64,000 nucleotides of DNA, from positions 16,293-80,292 of the forward strand of contig JAXGGA010005206.1 of assembly GCA_038373865.1 (NCBI GenBank), in the 5' to 3' direction. This DNA comes from Uloborus plumipes (lineage: Eukaryota > Arthropoda > Arachnida > Araneae > Uloboridae). Below are positions 24,177-36,471 of the stretch, one piece after another. Every line of letters begins with the position of its first letter. Within the stretch, counting starts at the first letter, position 1. Both the position numbers and the translations under genes were made by a program. The notes below the pieces were generated by a model. The model saw only the letters and a program-made list of their open reading frames with translations, had not been told where the DNA came from and did not search any database.

Positions 24177-24535
24177 ACTGTTGAATATTAATATAGAAAA
24201 ATAAATTTGAACATGTTTATTAGTTTTCATATCGCTATATAAATGTTTTTTTCATATTATCCAGCTAAAATAGGCAAAATATCACATGCTCTGCAGAGTT
24301 TTCTTTACTATCGAAGGTCCCATGTATCCTCAACACAAGCACGTCCGAGACAGTCATTGATGATCCCAATGAATGTTTTTTACTAATTGTTTATTCATGA
24401 CTAAGAAAGAAACAGAATCACACGACTCTGTTTCAAATAGTTATTATGTAACAGGCAAGCGACTTTTACTTTACTATTTTATTAAGTATTCTTTCAGTTT
24501 AATTTGACATTTAAATGTTTCTATTTAATAGCTAG

Positions 24536-24620
24536 ACTAATGACGTAACAGTAACGTATTCGGCTGCGAATCAGAGTCATGGGTCGAATTCGTGAGTGGA
24601 ATCGCTCTTTCGAGAAATGG
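24536..24620 (+). repeat. tRNA-like segment (SINE or tRNA relic)
   Basis: GGCTGCGAATCAGAGTCATG followed by GGTCGAATTCG resembles the anticodon arm, variable region and B box of a tRNA-derived SINE. It is degenerate, and no full cloverleaf can be folded by eye. Confidence 0.35.
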
Positions 24621-24783
24621 AAAGATCAAGTGATTATTTTATTACTTTGAATCACACTCACCAAGTTGTCTTACCACTTGACTCCTATTGAATAACACAG
24701 TGTGATATAAAATTAACCAAACGCTTTAGTTATAGTATAAAAAAAGCATGGCAATGTGTTTAAAAGCTAATATTTACTCAAAA

Positions 24784-25319
24784 CTAGCTTATTACCCGGC
24801 GTTGCCCGGGTGTTTATTAATACAACATAGCTCTAAAAAATTAATTGAATAAATTATATCCACATGAGCTGTAAATATATGTTGGAGCCTCTAATTTTTC
24901 TGCATCATACAATATTTGTGCCAATGTTCTAAGGTAATTGGAACATGAATTATAATTGTTTTTAACTTATTTCATGCTGAAATGAAATAGATGAGCCTTA
25001 AATTGGTAATTCTTCGTTAATCGTAATCTTTGTTGGAAAATTTTTTTATTTGAATGTGTTGAGTTTTATCAATTTGTGTGCTTAAAGACTTATTTCTATT
25101 ACGCTATCCATTCAAAATTGAAAGAAAATGGCCATTCTGAGACAAAAAAAGTTTATTTTTGAACTTTTTGGATTTTTAAAAAAATTCAAAACCTCGCCTA
25201 TGAGAATTTTAGTGCATCAAGGAACCTCTGTGCCGAGTTTAATGAAAATCCGACGAAAACTGGATTTGTATAAGGAACAAACATACAAATATACATACAT
25301 CCATTTTTATACATATAGA
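24784..25319 (-). mobile_element. Non-autonomous Helitron (536 bp, reversed)
   Basis: On the minus strand it starts TCTATATGTATAAAAATGG after A (plus position 25320 is T). It ends with the hairpin ACCCGGGCAACGCCGGGT and then CTAG (plus 24787-24784) followed by T. Both the A and T insertion flanks are present. No Rep/helicase is encoded. The body holds TTCCTTATACAAATCCA, a word also found near 41131. Confidence 0.82.
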
Positions 25320-25338
25320 TGGGATCCATTTAACTAAA

Positions 25339-25825
25339 TACAGTAACCCCTCGTTATATCGCGCTTATCGGAAAACAACAAAAAAAGCGCGATCCCAAGT
25401 AGCATCAACTCATCGGATTTTGCTCGGCCGATCAACAAACTCCTCGTAAACTGATCCTGTAACGCACGATGACATCGTTCCGATCAGTATCCGAGCACGG
25501 TTTTCGATGAGCTAATTTTCATCGGAAAGCGATATCCTTCCGATCAACTTTCCCGCTGAAAATAAGATGAGCTATATTCCATCGGAAAACGATATCCTTC
25601 CGATCAAGTTTCCCGATGAAATTTCTCGGCACGGGACTGTTCTGCTCGTAAATTGCTCCAAATCTCATCGTATTCTCATCGAATTTTGCTGCTCGGATTC
25701 TGCTCTGCAGATGAGACATATTGGATCATCGGCCGATGAGAATTTCATCGGGTCTCGATGAATGGCCGATCATCGGCCGATGAGATGATGCTGCTAGGGA
25801 TATATCCGAAAGCGGGATATAACTG
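25339..25825. mobile_element. pogo/Tigger-like terminus split by a MITE
   Basis: TA then CAGTAACCCCTCGTTATATC at 25341 is a Tigger-type end. The motif continues as AAAGCGCGAT, is interrupted by the 406-bp MITE, and resumes as ATATATCCGAAAGCGGGATA (25800). The right end was not found, so this is a fragment. Confidence 0.6.
25394..25799. mobile_element. 406-bp ATCGG-rich MITE, copy B
   Basis: Same length and same ends as copy A (4986-5391), differing at roughly a dozen sites. AT lies immediately on both sides, consistent with a 2-bp target duplication. It sits within a pogo-like repeat whose sequence continues across it. The frames at 25519-25719 and 25567-25761 read through the ATCGG repeats and are not genes. 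Confidence 0.85.
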
Positions 25826-26215
25826 ACGAAATTTCCTTCCGAAATTTTTTCACACGAAATTTCCTCCTCGTATATGCAAGAAAACTCCAATTTGAGTAGG
25901 GGAGAGGGGGGCACATGTGAACAAACGATATTTTGCCCAGTTAACATGTAGAGAAAAATCTGGAAAAAAAAAAAATGTAGATGGTAACTTAAGGGAGGGG
26001 GGTACTATATCCTGCCTGAAATTTCAAAGATCTAAACCATTTTGTTTTTCAGTTAGCATAAGATCTTATGTTTTGGAAGGTGCCAATATACTTTTATGTT
26101 CACGGAGTAAAAACACATCCGAAACTATTTTTTTAAATTTGATCCACAATGCAACATTGTGACGTTTTCGGCACATTCGTATCTACCGGCAGCAGTAAGT
26201 CTTAAACTCTTTGTG

Positions 26216-26245
26216 CCCCGACGGGACTTAGAAGTCCCGTCGGGG
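26216..26245. repeat. GC-rich perfect hairpin
   Basis: CCCCGACGGGACTT (26216-26229) and AAGTCCCGTCGGGG (26232-26245) are exact reverse complements with a 2-nt spacer, AG. The surroundings are AT-rich, so a 14-bp stem with about 70% GC stands out. No gene is adjacent. Confidence 0.85.
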
Positions 26246-26365
26246 GCCTTATATCCCCAAAAATGACATATTTTTTGACATATTTTCTACTAGCATAATG
26301 TAAGGGAAATCGAATTCGAAAACATTTTTGTTTAGTTTTCCTAATATTCGTATTTTGAGGACTAT

Positions 26366-26471
26366 CCCAGGTAGCAAATAACCTTTAAACGTTTTATAAA
26401 CGTTTTTAAGCGGTTGTTACAACGTTAATAACCATTTTACAACCTTTAAAAAACAAAGTGTGCTACTTGGG
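26366..26471. mobile_element. 106-bp MITE with CCCAGGTAGCA ends
   Basis: The left end is CCCAGGTAGCA and the right end TGCTACTTGGG. AT lies on both sides, as for the 406-bp MITE, with which it shares only its termini. The interior is AACGTT-rich and unrelated. It is probably a different internal-deletion derivative mobilised by the same transposase. Confidence 0.7.
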
Positions 26472-27055
26472 ATAAGACGTATGTTTTTTTTATATAAACA
26501 TTTCATTCTGTTTTGTTAACCTCAGTTCAGAAATGTCATAGGCACACCTTACGTTGCATATACATTTTTTTAATTGAGAAGATTATCACTAAATCGATCA
26601 TTACTTTTTCTCTGCGTTACTTTCATTAATTTTCCAATGTGAAACATGCACAACGCATATAATATTTAATGTGTTCATTATTTTGACGCAGAAACCCGTC
26701 ACAAAGTCATTGATTTTTCTTTGGAATTTTTAAGCATTAACTACTTTCCCATTTCGGGTTGTTCTCGAAGTATGACTTCCGCATGTAATCTAAATCCCGC
26801 TGATCGTTTTAATGAGTTAACTTTATTTGAGGCTTTTCTGGGAAATTTATCTGATGCTGTGACATCACGTAATGGATTCAGCGTCTCATTAATAAACCGC
26901 GGGGATATGTTTTATCACGGAATCTGTGTTTGCATGTGCGGAGCATGAAAATATCAATCAATCGGGGCTCTAGGCTCTTGTGAAAGACTGAATTCGTTTC
27001 CACATCAAAAGATTTAATTAAGATATTACATTTGAGTTATATCAATGATTCGTAA
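26472..27055. other. AT-rich DNA with an unexplained frame
   Basis: A 75-codon plus frame at 26721-26948 has a more balanced composition than its neighbours (for example NPADRFNELTLFEAFLGN) but no recognised domain and no clear splice sites. It may be part of an unrecognised repeat. Confidence 0.25.
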
Positions 27056-28058
27056 ACTTAGAGCAGAGTTTTCAATATTTTTCGGCTTGTGGCCCCCTTA
27101 TAGATACCAAATTTTGAAATCATATAAAGTCTAAATTTTTACCTTTTCATATCAAAGGAAAACAGTTTATACTTTTTAGTCGAAGAGTCATTTCGTAAAA
27201 ATGATATTTATATTTTATAATTTAAAAAAATATTTCTTTATAGCAAACATTCTAGCACAAGTTTCAATACAATAGCATAAAAACGGGATAATATTTATCT
27301 CAAAGCTGAGTCATAACATTTTCTCTGAATTTTTTAAGCGTCCAATTAGGACAAGTACAAATATATCTGTTTATTAGAATTTTTTTTTTATAAAAAAACT
27401 AGAAAAGTTTGAAAACTTTCTGACTATTTTCAAATCGAAAAGCAAAAAAATTCATAAGAAACAAAACATTTTGTTCGTCAATCATTACAGGAAAAATCAA
27501 GTTAAAACTGGAAATATTAAAAAGTGAGAACTTAAAAAAATATATTTACAGATGTAAAATAATTATTTACCGGCTTTTTTTGAGAGAAAAATAATGTTCT
27601 TTTAGTGGCAACTTATCATGTATGGAGGCCCGTTGCAATGAATTTGGGGGAGGGGGGGGATTTGTCTAATAAACAAAGCAAAACATTTATCATATGTTTT
27701 TGTATACCTTCAAGACCCATGTGGTTTGGGGGGACCCCACAACTGTGACATGGCGAAAAAAATCAGTCACTGTGCACTTTACAATTTCAAAGTTAGTTCC
27801 ATTAAACTGTATAAGTCCTAGAGAAAAATGACTCTAAAAATCTATTCAAAACCACTACACTGCTATAGATTTGGTCAAAATTAATAGAATGATTTCCTCG
27901 TTGGTATTTATACAGTCATGTGAAAGATTTTAACCAGTTTCAAACTATGCGATATGGCCTCCTCATAAGGCTGATGGCTCCCCAACTTTCTTATTTTTTC
28001 CCATAGTCAACCAAATTTCTTCTGTGGGCCCCACTCGTTGAGACACTGTGACCTAGAG
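27056..28058. mobile_element. Degraded hAT element
   Basis: The element proper is about 27064-28050. The left end is CAGAGTTTTCAATATTTTTC followed by GGCTTGTGGCCCCC. The right end, reverse-complemented, reads CACAGTGTCTCAACGAGTGG. The flanks are ACTTAGAG (27056-27063) and ACCTAGAG (28051-28058), matching at seven of eight positions. No transposase frame survives. The left end matches the partial hAT at 1-193. Confidence 0.62.
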
Positions 28059-28610
28059 GACGAATGAAAGCAAATTTTAAAAATCGTGGGGAAATGAAAA
28101 ATATTACCTATAATAAAATTTGCTGAAGCTCGAAAATAATCTTTTTGTCTTTTCAAAGCAACTTTTAAAATTGAAAGTGAGAAAGAGGTAAATTTTACAA
28201 CATGATTGCGTGCCAGAAGAGAAACCTTTATTTATTTTCCTCCATTTGCAATGATTTGTCTTATATCTAATCATTTATTTATTCAGCAGTAAGAAAATAT
28301 GAAGACGGGCTATGCTAAAACCTTTATGTACGAGTATAAAACCTTAAATTGCGTGGCGAAACACAATAAGTTACATGCAAAATACCGACATCATCCAGAG
28401 ACTGTAGTTTCGTGCTTGTTAAGGACTCATCAGTCAGGAATAATCAGTAACTGAGCTGGTGTTATATGCTCTTTCATTGATGCTGAAATTACCAGTAAAC
28501 TGGTAGCTAAAAAAAAGCTAGCGAGAGTCCGCAAGCAATGATTCGGTTCAAATCTTCAGTTGGAGGTAAAACCTTAGGTAGCAAGAAAACTTAGCAGTAA
28601 TTATACCGCA
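28059..28610. other. Unannotated AT-rich DNA
   Basis: No gene or element end recognised between two hAT-type insertions. Confidence 0.4.
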
Positions 28611-28904
28611 CCTAAAGCCAAAGGCGGACCCAGAAGTTTTCCAAGGGAGTGGTGATTGATTTTATTTCTTTCTTTTTACTATGTATTCTGGTTTATAAAT
28701 ATTGATCACATAGGTTTCGTACTTCAATTTCGAAACATTTTCGGGGGAGAGCTCAAACTTCCTTCCTTCAGCATCTTTAAAACTCGTCTAATTTTTTTTT
28801 TTTTTTATGTTTGAACATCAGTGTTAAAAATGTACTGATGGAAGGCCTCAAGGGAGGGGCGATCGCCCCATCGCCCCTCCCTTGTATTCGACCTTGCCTT
28901 AAGC
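28611..28904. mobile_element. hAT-type MITE 'GGCGGAYCC' family, copy 1
   Basis: The element is 28619-28896 (278 bp). The left end is CAAAGGCGGACCCAG; the right end is CCCTTGTATTCGACCTTG. Flanks CCTAAAGC (28611-28618) and CCTTAAGC (28897-28904) match at seven of eight bases. Near the right end CAAGGGAGGGGCGA and TCGCCCCTCCCTTG form a perfect 14-bp stem. Related copies lie at 33894 and 37897. Confidence 0.7.
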
Positions 28905-30907
28905 TATCGCTGAGACAGTGCTACATGCAAAATACTGGCCGCTCAGTTTTGTCATCCAGACTGCAGTTTTTTTTTCTTGTTGCGGGTCAATCAGTGTCTT
29001 AGCTCCAAAGAGAAAACATCAGCTCTGTTACGGGATATTCCAGACCAGTGCATACGTCCCATTACAAAATTAGTTGAATTTAGATGCAGGATGAGAAGAT
29101 ATTAAAAGAACAATGCGAAACAAAAGATGAAATGCAAAATTGAGCTCTTTTCGGTCCCTTGATCGGCAAAATTTTGCGTATATTGACTTTATCTCGATTG
29201 AAAAAGAATGCTAACACAAAAATTTTGAAAAATTTGCTTCCAAAGTCCAAGTTTTTAATGTTTAACTCGAAGAACATTGACGGTTCAGAAGACGAGAATG
29301 GAAAGATTGGAACAAACCACCCTTTCAAAAAAAAAAAAACATGTTGTCAAAACAAAAAGAGAAATATTTATTGTTTCCATTGCAGTTGAAAAATAATTGC
29401 AAATGTTATGTTATAATAAGGAAAAACTCTCTGCAAGATCTTGTACAATTAGAGAACTAAGCACTGTATTGCACACAAATATTTTCACACCCTTGTCGTC
29501 TGCTACCCCTCCCTCAAAAAAAAATTAAATAAGCACGAGTGTTAATTGTTATGAGTGAATACCAGCCAAACTAGGTCTTTGTTTTTTTAACAGTTTTTCA
29601 TGCTTAAGACTTTCCTAATCCGCATGAAAAGTCGGATTATGAATCTTATGTAAGTTTTTCTGCTTCATTCTTTTTTATTTTTCACTGTGCTTCTTATTTC
29701 TGTCATTTTTGCAGTTGGAAGTATGTAAGTACATAGCTTCTAGGACTTACAAGTAGTAAAAATAAATAGATCCCTCGCAAGTTAAACAAGGACACGCTGT
29801 ACATTTATTTATATAAGCATAAAACGAAATTCTTGTAACTCAAAATCTATAAAAGGAAAGAAAAGGAAACAAAATGAATAACTTTGACGAGAATCTTCTG
29901 TACACCAGCGTGTAGCAATATTTAATTGCATCGAAACAAGAATAATTAGAAACACACATTTTTCTAGGAAGTTTTGTGCTGTACTAACCTTCAAATTCTT
30001 TTTCAAGGTATTGGGTTGCCGGAAAAAACGTAGCGCAAAAGGAAGTTTTTTATGCTTCATAAATATTTAACGGCCGTAAAAAATGCAAGAAGTAGAAAAA
30101 TATTTCTTTCGAACATCTGTCAGAGTAGACTGAGAATGTTTTCAAGAACACCATTTTTTCAGTTCACCTAACACGCTCTATCACATAAAAATACCGTCAT
30201 AGGAAAAAAATGACTTCAGTCTAAATTTTTGATGAAATGTAAGCATTTGTTTCATCTATTTCGAAAAGAAGAAACTCTTTTTTTTTTTTGGATGAATGGA
30301 CAGATCGTAAAACCCTTTTTTCATTTTCGAAATACGTATTTACTTCGATAAACATATTCATTTTTTATGTAAATTGCAGAATGAGACTAAAATAATTTTA
30401 ATTTATTATCAACACGTCATTTGGCGCTGAAAAACAATGTTTCACTCACAAATATAATATACAGTGGAGAAGAAATTATGTAAAAAAGATTTCATTGCCC
30501 AAAGGAATTAAATTCTTAAAATTTGTCAATTTTATCCAAATTTAAAAATATTTTAAGGAGTTGAATCTAATGCAACTGGTTTCAACTCGATAGGACTTAC
30601 TGTTCCGGAGTTAACTGAGTGTTAGTTTAAAAAGACAAAAGAAAATTTGTTTGCTCTTGAATTTCTAAATACTTCTTGGTGTTCAACGTACTTAAAAATT
30701 TCTATTTATTCTGTAATCAAAGTTTACTTTAACAATGTACAAAAATATTAAATGAAAATGCTTTAATTTAATTTTCAATTTTTTGTCATTTGCTTCAAAA
30801 ACCCATTTTTATCTGAATGTAAGTAGGTGTTCAGGTAGGGAATTTTCATTAACCCCTTATCTGGTTGCAAGGTGCTTTGTTTTAATTTCTTCTGTATTCA
30901 TTTACAG
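28905..30907. other. Unannotated AT-rich DNA
   Basis: About 2 kb with no recognised gene. Overlapping frames on both strands at 29080-29389 and a minus frame at 29809-30060 have no recognisable domains. Confidence 0.4.
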
Positions 30908-31058
30908 TAAGGATCCTGCTCCACATTGACGTAAATCAGAAAAATAAAGTAGAAACGTAAAATGGATTGCATAGTATTCCTATGGAAAGTACCCGGATTT
31001 TCGGTTTCTAGCCTTCGGTTTCGGTCGCGTTTTAAGCTGATGTGGAGCAGGGCCCTAA
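30908..31058. mobile_element. 151-bp MITE with CCTGCTCCACAT ends
   Basis: The left end is TAAGGATCCTGCTCCACAT. The right end, reverse-complemented, is TTAGGGCCCTGCTCCACAT. Twelve bases, CCTGCTCCACAT, are identical. No clear target duplication and no coding capacity. Confidence 0.62.
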
Positions 31059-31100
31059 CTCATATTAATATGAAGAAAATCGGTGCAGAAATTGTGAAGT

Positions 31101-31357
31101 ATAAACCCAACGTTAATTAAGCACTAATACGCAGGGATACTGCAGACACGTGTTTCGGCGTTACAAGGAACACCTTTTTCGATGCAAAAAAAAATTGTGA
31201 GCTTATGGATGCACAGACATCCGACAAAAGCAACGGGAACAGAAGCGAACAGCTTAAAAAGCAAACAAAGCGGATTATCCAAACACCAATAAGAAAATTT
31301 TAAAGCCAAAAACTGCAGTATCCCTGCGTATTAGAGCTTAATTAACGTTGGATTTAT
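31101..31357. mobile_element. CAACGTTAATT MITE, copy 2
   Basis: The ends are long inverted repeats: left ATAAACCCAACGTTAATTAA (31101), and right TTAATTAACGTTGGATTTAT (ending 31357), with CTGCAGTATCCCTGCGTATT mirrored inside. The body matches copy 1 (10594-10990) in reverse orientation. The open frame at 31124-31309 reads through it. Flanks resemble AGTATAAA on both sides. Confidence 0.82.
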
Positions 31358-33893
31358 ACTTTACTCATATTAATATGTTAGCTAGGAATGCTGCATGTTT
31401 GTACAGGACATAACAAGTATAATTTTGATAAATTTAACTATATTAACTGGAAATTCAATTGATTTTCTGTTTCAGTATACTTTCAGCGTTATAAACTTAC
31501 ATTCTTCAATAACCCTTAGTAAAAGCATAGCTTTTCTCTGTCAGTCCGGCGATGTTTTTTTATTTTCATTTATTTTGTAAAGTTATTGAAGACCTTCCTT
31601 GAAGCATTTTCCGCAGTTACTTTTAAGCAAATTATTTTTCGATGTCATCCCATTTTTTTAGGACAACGATAGATACGGAGGTTTAAAAAAATATCTCGCT
31701 ACATTGTTATTCTAATAACAATACAAAGCAATCACTTTACTTCTTATGTAAAATGTGAACAAAAGCTTTTCTATAAGGAACTTACTACTTGTGTGGGGTG
31801 CTACTGCCATTTAAATTTGTAAAGTGATTTAAATAACTTTGATTTCTTTCTGAATGCGTACTTTATTCCTTCGATACTTTTTTTTCCTTCTGCATTGAAT
31901 AAATATTTACGAAACTCTATTGTAGTTGGTAATTTCTTTTTTATGCTTTTACTAGTAAGAGTCGAATTTCAAGCTCTTTCTTTCAAAGACGAAAAAAAAA
32001 AAAGTTTCCAAAGCAAAAGTTTCTATACTTAAAATTTTAAGATCAATAATCGTTTTTGTTATTTATTTTTTGCCTCATGTTTTCTGTAGTTAAGAAGGCA
32101 TTTACAACTTTAAAATGCTTTCTTTCCTTTTCTGTTTATTTCCTTTTACATAGTATAAGTTTCCTTTTACATAGTTTATTTCTTTTTACATAAGTATTGC
32201 AATAAAAAAAAATCCCATAAAAGTTAGCATAAATTTCCATTTTATTTACTTTCGAATGAACTTTTGGTGTTTTTTTTTTTTTTTTTTTTTTAAGATGCAC
32301 GTGCATATGCATATGTATCTAAAAACGCATTTATAGTAGAAATATGCATTTTCTGAATATCCTCAAGTCAACTATCACGAGTTCTCTCGTGATATCTGTC
32401 TAGTGCGTACGTATGTCGCATAACTTAAAAACGGTACGCCGTAGACGGTTAAAACTATGTATGTAGTCTCACAGTGGGGTCTAGTTTCGCTCTTCTCCTG
32501 TTGGTTGAATTTGGATGTTCCAAAGGGAGTCTTTTAACTCTTTTTTGGGCCAATTAATAGGCATTAATTTCAATGCAGACTTAAGTGACAACTTGGTGAT
32601 CATCAACTAGCCAAGCTTGCCAAGTGAAATGCCAAGCTTTTGGTCACCAAAGTCTGTACCTACTTGGTGACTAATTTAGCGAAGAAATGATTTTTCGAAT
32701 ATGGTTAGAAGTGCAATTATTTATTGTTCTCTTGATCACTCATAGGTGCTATTTTATTGCATTTCTGTTCTTCTTCAGTTGAGATACTAATGTATCTTGC
32801 AAGTAGCATGATTGGGTTCCAGCATGAAATACAAATTGGAAATTTAAAAAAAACTGAAGTGCGTCAAAGTTCTGTAGACTAAAAGTTAAGTTTTTAAGAA
32901 GACGCCATGCTCCATGTCTGCTGCCTTTACATCGCCAGCGCTTGCGCATGCTCCAAACTTCACTAGGGGGACTGGAGCGCACTCACCGGAGAGCGCATGA
33001 TGTAGCCTGAGATAGTGAGAAGGAGTTCGACGTTTCCTTAAAAATCGAGCTTTCTTTTACTGTTGCTTGAATGACAGTGAAATTTTGTTGAGTACATTTC
33101 TCCTCAATCTTTGATGATTGCTTTGTAGCTCAAATTTAAGCTGGAAGTTCAAAACTATTTCAACGTTTTAAAATGCTCTCTTAATCCCAAATACATTTTT
33201 GCAATAATTTTGCAGTTCTTTTGAAAGCTCAGCATTTGTAATAGCGTAACGTTCGATCTTAATTTTACACATTGACGTTATATATGTACGCTACCAGAGA
33301 ACGTGTGACGTCAGAATAACCTATGTTTGGATGGAGTAAAATGTTCTTGTAAAAACAGAGTCTTTTGTATAGTAGAAGTTTTTTCTTTCTTCATTGTGAA
33401 AAAAATTGACCGTGTTATTTTTTGTCTCAATTAATTTAATTATCACTGGCAGTTGAGCTAAAAGTTGCATCGTCCGGATGAATATTGACAACAGCATTAG
33501 ATTATGACAGTATATGTCGCTGCATGTCATATTTTGGAGTTGTGTGTTGATGCTAAAGCGGCTCTCCTTTTAGAAACTTCATAAGTTTAAATGTTCCGAA
33601 GTAACTGTTGTTCGTTTCAAAAGGCATTCTCCTATCTCAGAACGTGTAACGAATGATCAATGTGTTCAATGTAGCGTCTGTTAATAAACATGCTGAATAA
33701 TCGACGCTTCTTCTCATTCGATATGCTGCCGCATGAATATTAAGAATTTTCGACAAACGTTGGAAGGTTTTTAAACGATGTGTTGCATTTACTGTTATGT
33801 TCCGGTTTAGCTCATTTGTATTTTCTTTCAACAATTGAATAAAATAATTGTAGAGTTCATATGAGATCGTGTGCGTGATAACGTACTATATTC
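31358..33893. other. AT-rich DNA with a repeat fragment at 32.3-32.5 kb
   Basis: Mostly featureless. TATCACGAG (32373-32381) and CTCGTGATA (32386-32394) form a 9-bp stem, followed by a stretch with ACGTATGTCGCATAACT that looks like part of a dispersed repeat. A word of about 20 bases, CCAAGCTTTTGGTCACCAAA (near 32633), recurs reversed near 12654. TTTCCTTTTACATAG is tandemly repeated near 32140-32200. Confidence 0.4.
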
Positions 33894-34166
33894 CAAAGGC
33901 GGATCCCGAATTTTTCAAGGGAAGGGCGATTGCTTTTTCTTACTTATTTTTTGCTATGCATACTAATTGACAAATATTGATATCAAAGGGCAAAGGATTC
34001 GGACTTCAATTTCGAAATATTTCCGGGGACAGTTGAATCTTACTCCCCAAACTTCATTAAAACTCGTATAAAATTGAGCTTTTAGAACTTCAATATTGAA
34101 AAATTACCCGTGAAGAGTTTGCCAAAGGAGGGGCAATCGCCCCTCCCTTGTAAATAAGACCATTCG
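33894..34166. mobile_element. hAT-type MITE 'GGCGGAYCC' family, copy 2
   Basis: The left end, CAAAGGCGGATCCCGAA, and the interior (CTTCAATTTCGAAATATTTC) align with copy 1 at 28619. Near the right end AGGGGC and GCCCCT form the same internal hairpin, ending CCCTTGTAAATAAGACC. The right boundary and target duplication are uncertain. Confidence 0.6.
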
Positions 34167-34269
34167 CCGCTTTCCTTACGTAACCGCCTTGCTCTTTTTC
34201 TGCGGAATTAAATATTTGAAAATACTTTGCATGCTTACTATTTATAAGCAAAATACTGTGAACTTTTAA

Positions 34270-34390
34270 AAATTTACACAGTGGTAACTAAATGAGCATC
34301 GGTCTTCCGGTGTGTGGGTTTCAAACCCGTAGCTGACAAGAGCCTGAGTAACTCCAATTTCACCCTCTAAGCGCCACTATGTTAATTCTT
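34270..34390 (+). repeat. tRNA-derived SINE relic
   Basis: GAGCATCGGTCTTCCGGTG and then GTGGGTTTCAAACCCGTAG resemble the D-arm/anticodon region and B box of a tRNA SINE. The anticodon stem is shortened and no functional tRNA can be folded. Confidence 0.4.
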
Positions 34391-35423
34391 AAAGATTCAA
34401 AATATATTGCTCATAAGTAAGAAGCATGCAAAGTATTTTAAGGATTCAGTTCCATAGACAATGGGCAAGGCCGCTTGCATGTGCAACAGTTAATGATTTC
34501 AATAAATGCATTCTTCTTTTTGTCGTGACATGGCGCGGCCGCCCGATGTGAAATGTAAAATATTTCACGGGAAGAGCACATGATGCGTCACACCAACACT
34601 TTGAATTTATTTTGCTAAATGCATATGTAAGCTGCTCATTATCTATAGAATTGAATAGAGTGAAGCACCGTTTATGCGTTTCTCTTTTGAAAGGTTTTCA
34701 ACCTTTCTACATTTTCAAAAATATATTATTTCAGAGTACAATAAATGTTGACGTTTCAGAATATGCATTTTTTTCAAAACGTATAAACAGTGTTTTACTG
34801 TGTATAAAAAGACTTTGCATGATTGTTAATTAAAAGCAGTACTCTTTGAACCTTCGAGAATTTACACCTTGTTCTTATAATTACCGATAAATCTGGCCAA
34901 CAAATTTCATCCAGGTGTGACTTGTTCACCAACTAAGTGCAGTGTATTTTTAATGTCCAGAATACTAAACTCATCCAGCTCGAAATAGGAAAGTTGTGTC
35001 AATAAGACCGAAAAGTCTACTCTTTTATTCAATTTTCTTCCCAAAAACCTTAAACCGCCGATCTAGGTCTCAAATTTTCGCTATTGCAATGCTTATTACT
35101 GAACAGTGTTGATGGTTTTTGACGAAAGAAAAACCAAAGAAATAAAAGCTCCAAAAGAGGAACAGAAAAGAGTAGCACCTGTTTACCGTGCTGGATATGA
35201 TGTAATAAATTAGCTTGAAGAAATGTAAAGGGAAAAAAAACCGTGTTCGCTGAGAATAAATAATGTAAAGGTGTTGCTGTTGCTAATGGTAACTAATTTC
35301 ACATGATCTAATAGCTGCAGACGAGACAAAATTCACTAGCGCAAAAATCTTCTAAAAAAATTTAAAGAGTGGTGTTTAACTCATAACTGTCTGGACTTGC
35401 GACCACTGTTTAGGAAATGCTTA
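34391..35423. other. Unannotated AT-rich DNA
   Basis: No gene or element end was recognised. A single GCGGCCGC octamer near 34536 is notable only for its GC content. Confidence 0.4.
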
Positions 35424-36456
35424 CACTAGGTCAGTGGTCGGAAGTAGCGCGCTACAAGTAGCGAAACTACTGTAGTAGCTACATTTTTTAGTAGTTTGTA
35501 GTGTAGCGCACTACTTTTTAAAAAAAGTAGTGTAGTGAGTAGCGCGATACAAAAATGTTGTAGTTTGTAGCGATTTCATAAAACTACTTTCTAATGGAAA
35601 AAAAAAAAAAAAAACAGAAAAAAAAAAGATTCAATCGCGTCTGACTGGCGCATATCGTACACGATTTCCTTTGCGAAAGCAGTGAGAAAAATGAATCATA
35701 CAAATTCGAGCTGACCTCAGGCATATCATTTTGACGCCATAAGTTCTATATGTTAGACGGCATTGGTTTCTTTGGCGTCACCATTTTCATATTCCGCCAA
35801 TATTTGCATTGAATATAGTGTATGGCTGAGGAAGGAAAATTTATGAATGAGCGATAACTGAGTGTTAGTGTTTTATAGCAACCGAGAATGTCATGTAAAT
35901 GAATGCTTTAGCGCTCAATGCTCAATTGGATTATTTTTCCAATGTCCACCAAACATGGTAGCAATTTTAATAGAAGAGGATACAAATTTGATAGAAGATG
36001 ACAATATCGAGCTGCCCTGGCCGGCGTATAATAAATACTTCACAGTTATTGAAATGATTTTCGTGCAAACTTTGCACTTTGAACAAAAAACTTTCTGTTT
36101 CTAAGTCATCCGCATACAATTTAAAACTGCATATTGAAGTAAGTTAAGTATTTTTAGTTATGTTTCACACTTCAGATAGCTTATTTATTAATATTTCATA
36201 ATGAATACTAGTACCGTTTAGTATGTTTTTCATATTTCTTTAGTTTTGCTTCTTTAGTGACGGAGTATTGAAAAATATTAAAATAATAAAAATCAATTAA
36301 ATATTTTTGACATAATTTGACACAATTGGAAAAACGTTTTCATTTCATTTTATCGGTGTCGTATTAATAGGGATGGTGTTCAGACCGAGACCCAACTCCC
36401 CTAGGGCGTAGCCAGGACTCACGTTAGGGGGGTGCAAGCAGTGGCACCCCAATAGG

Positions 36457-36471
36457 AGGTCACTGTGACCT
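36457..36471. promoter_or_regulatory. IR3 nuclear-receptor-type palindrome (left arm)
   Basis: AGGTCA CTG TGACCT is a perfect inverted AGGTCA pair with 3-bp spacing, the consensus estrogen-response-element architecture; ERR-type receptors can also use such half-sites. A mirror copy is at 37032-37046. Whether any receptor binds here is unknown; the palindrome may serve only the transposon. Confidence 0.5.

Noticed and set aside
24536..24620. Functional tRNA gene
   Set aside because: The B box is altered and no complete acceptor and D stems can be drawn; SINE or relic is more likely.
34536..34543. GCGGCCGC as a CpG island marker
   Set aside because: An isolated octamer without a CpG-rich neighbourhood or promoter motifs.
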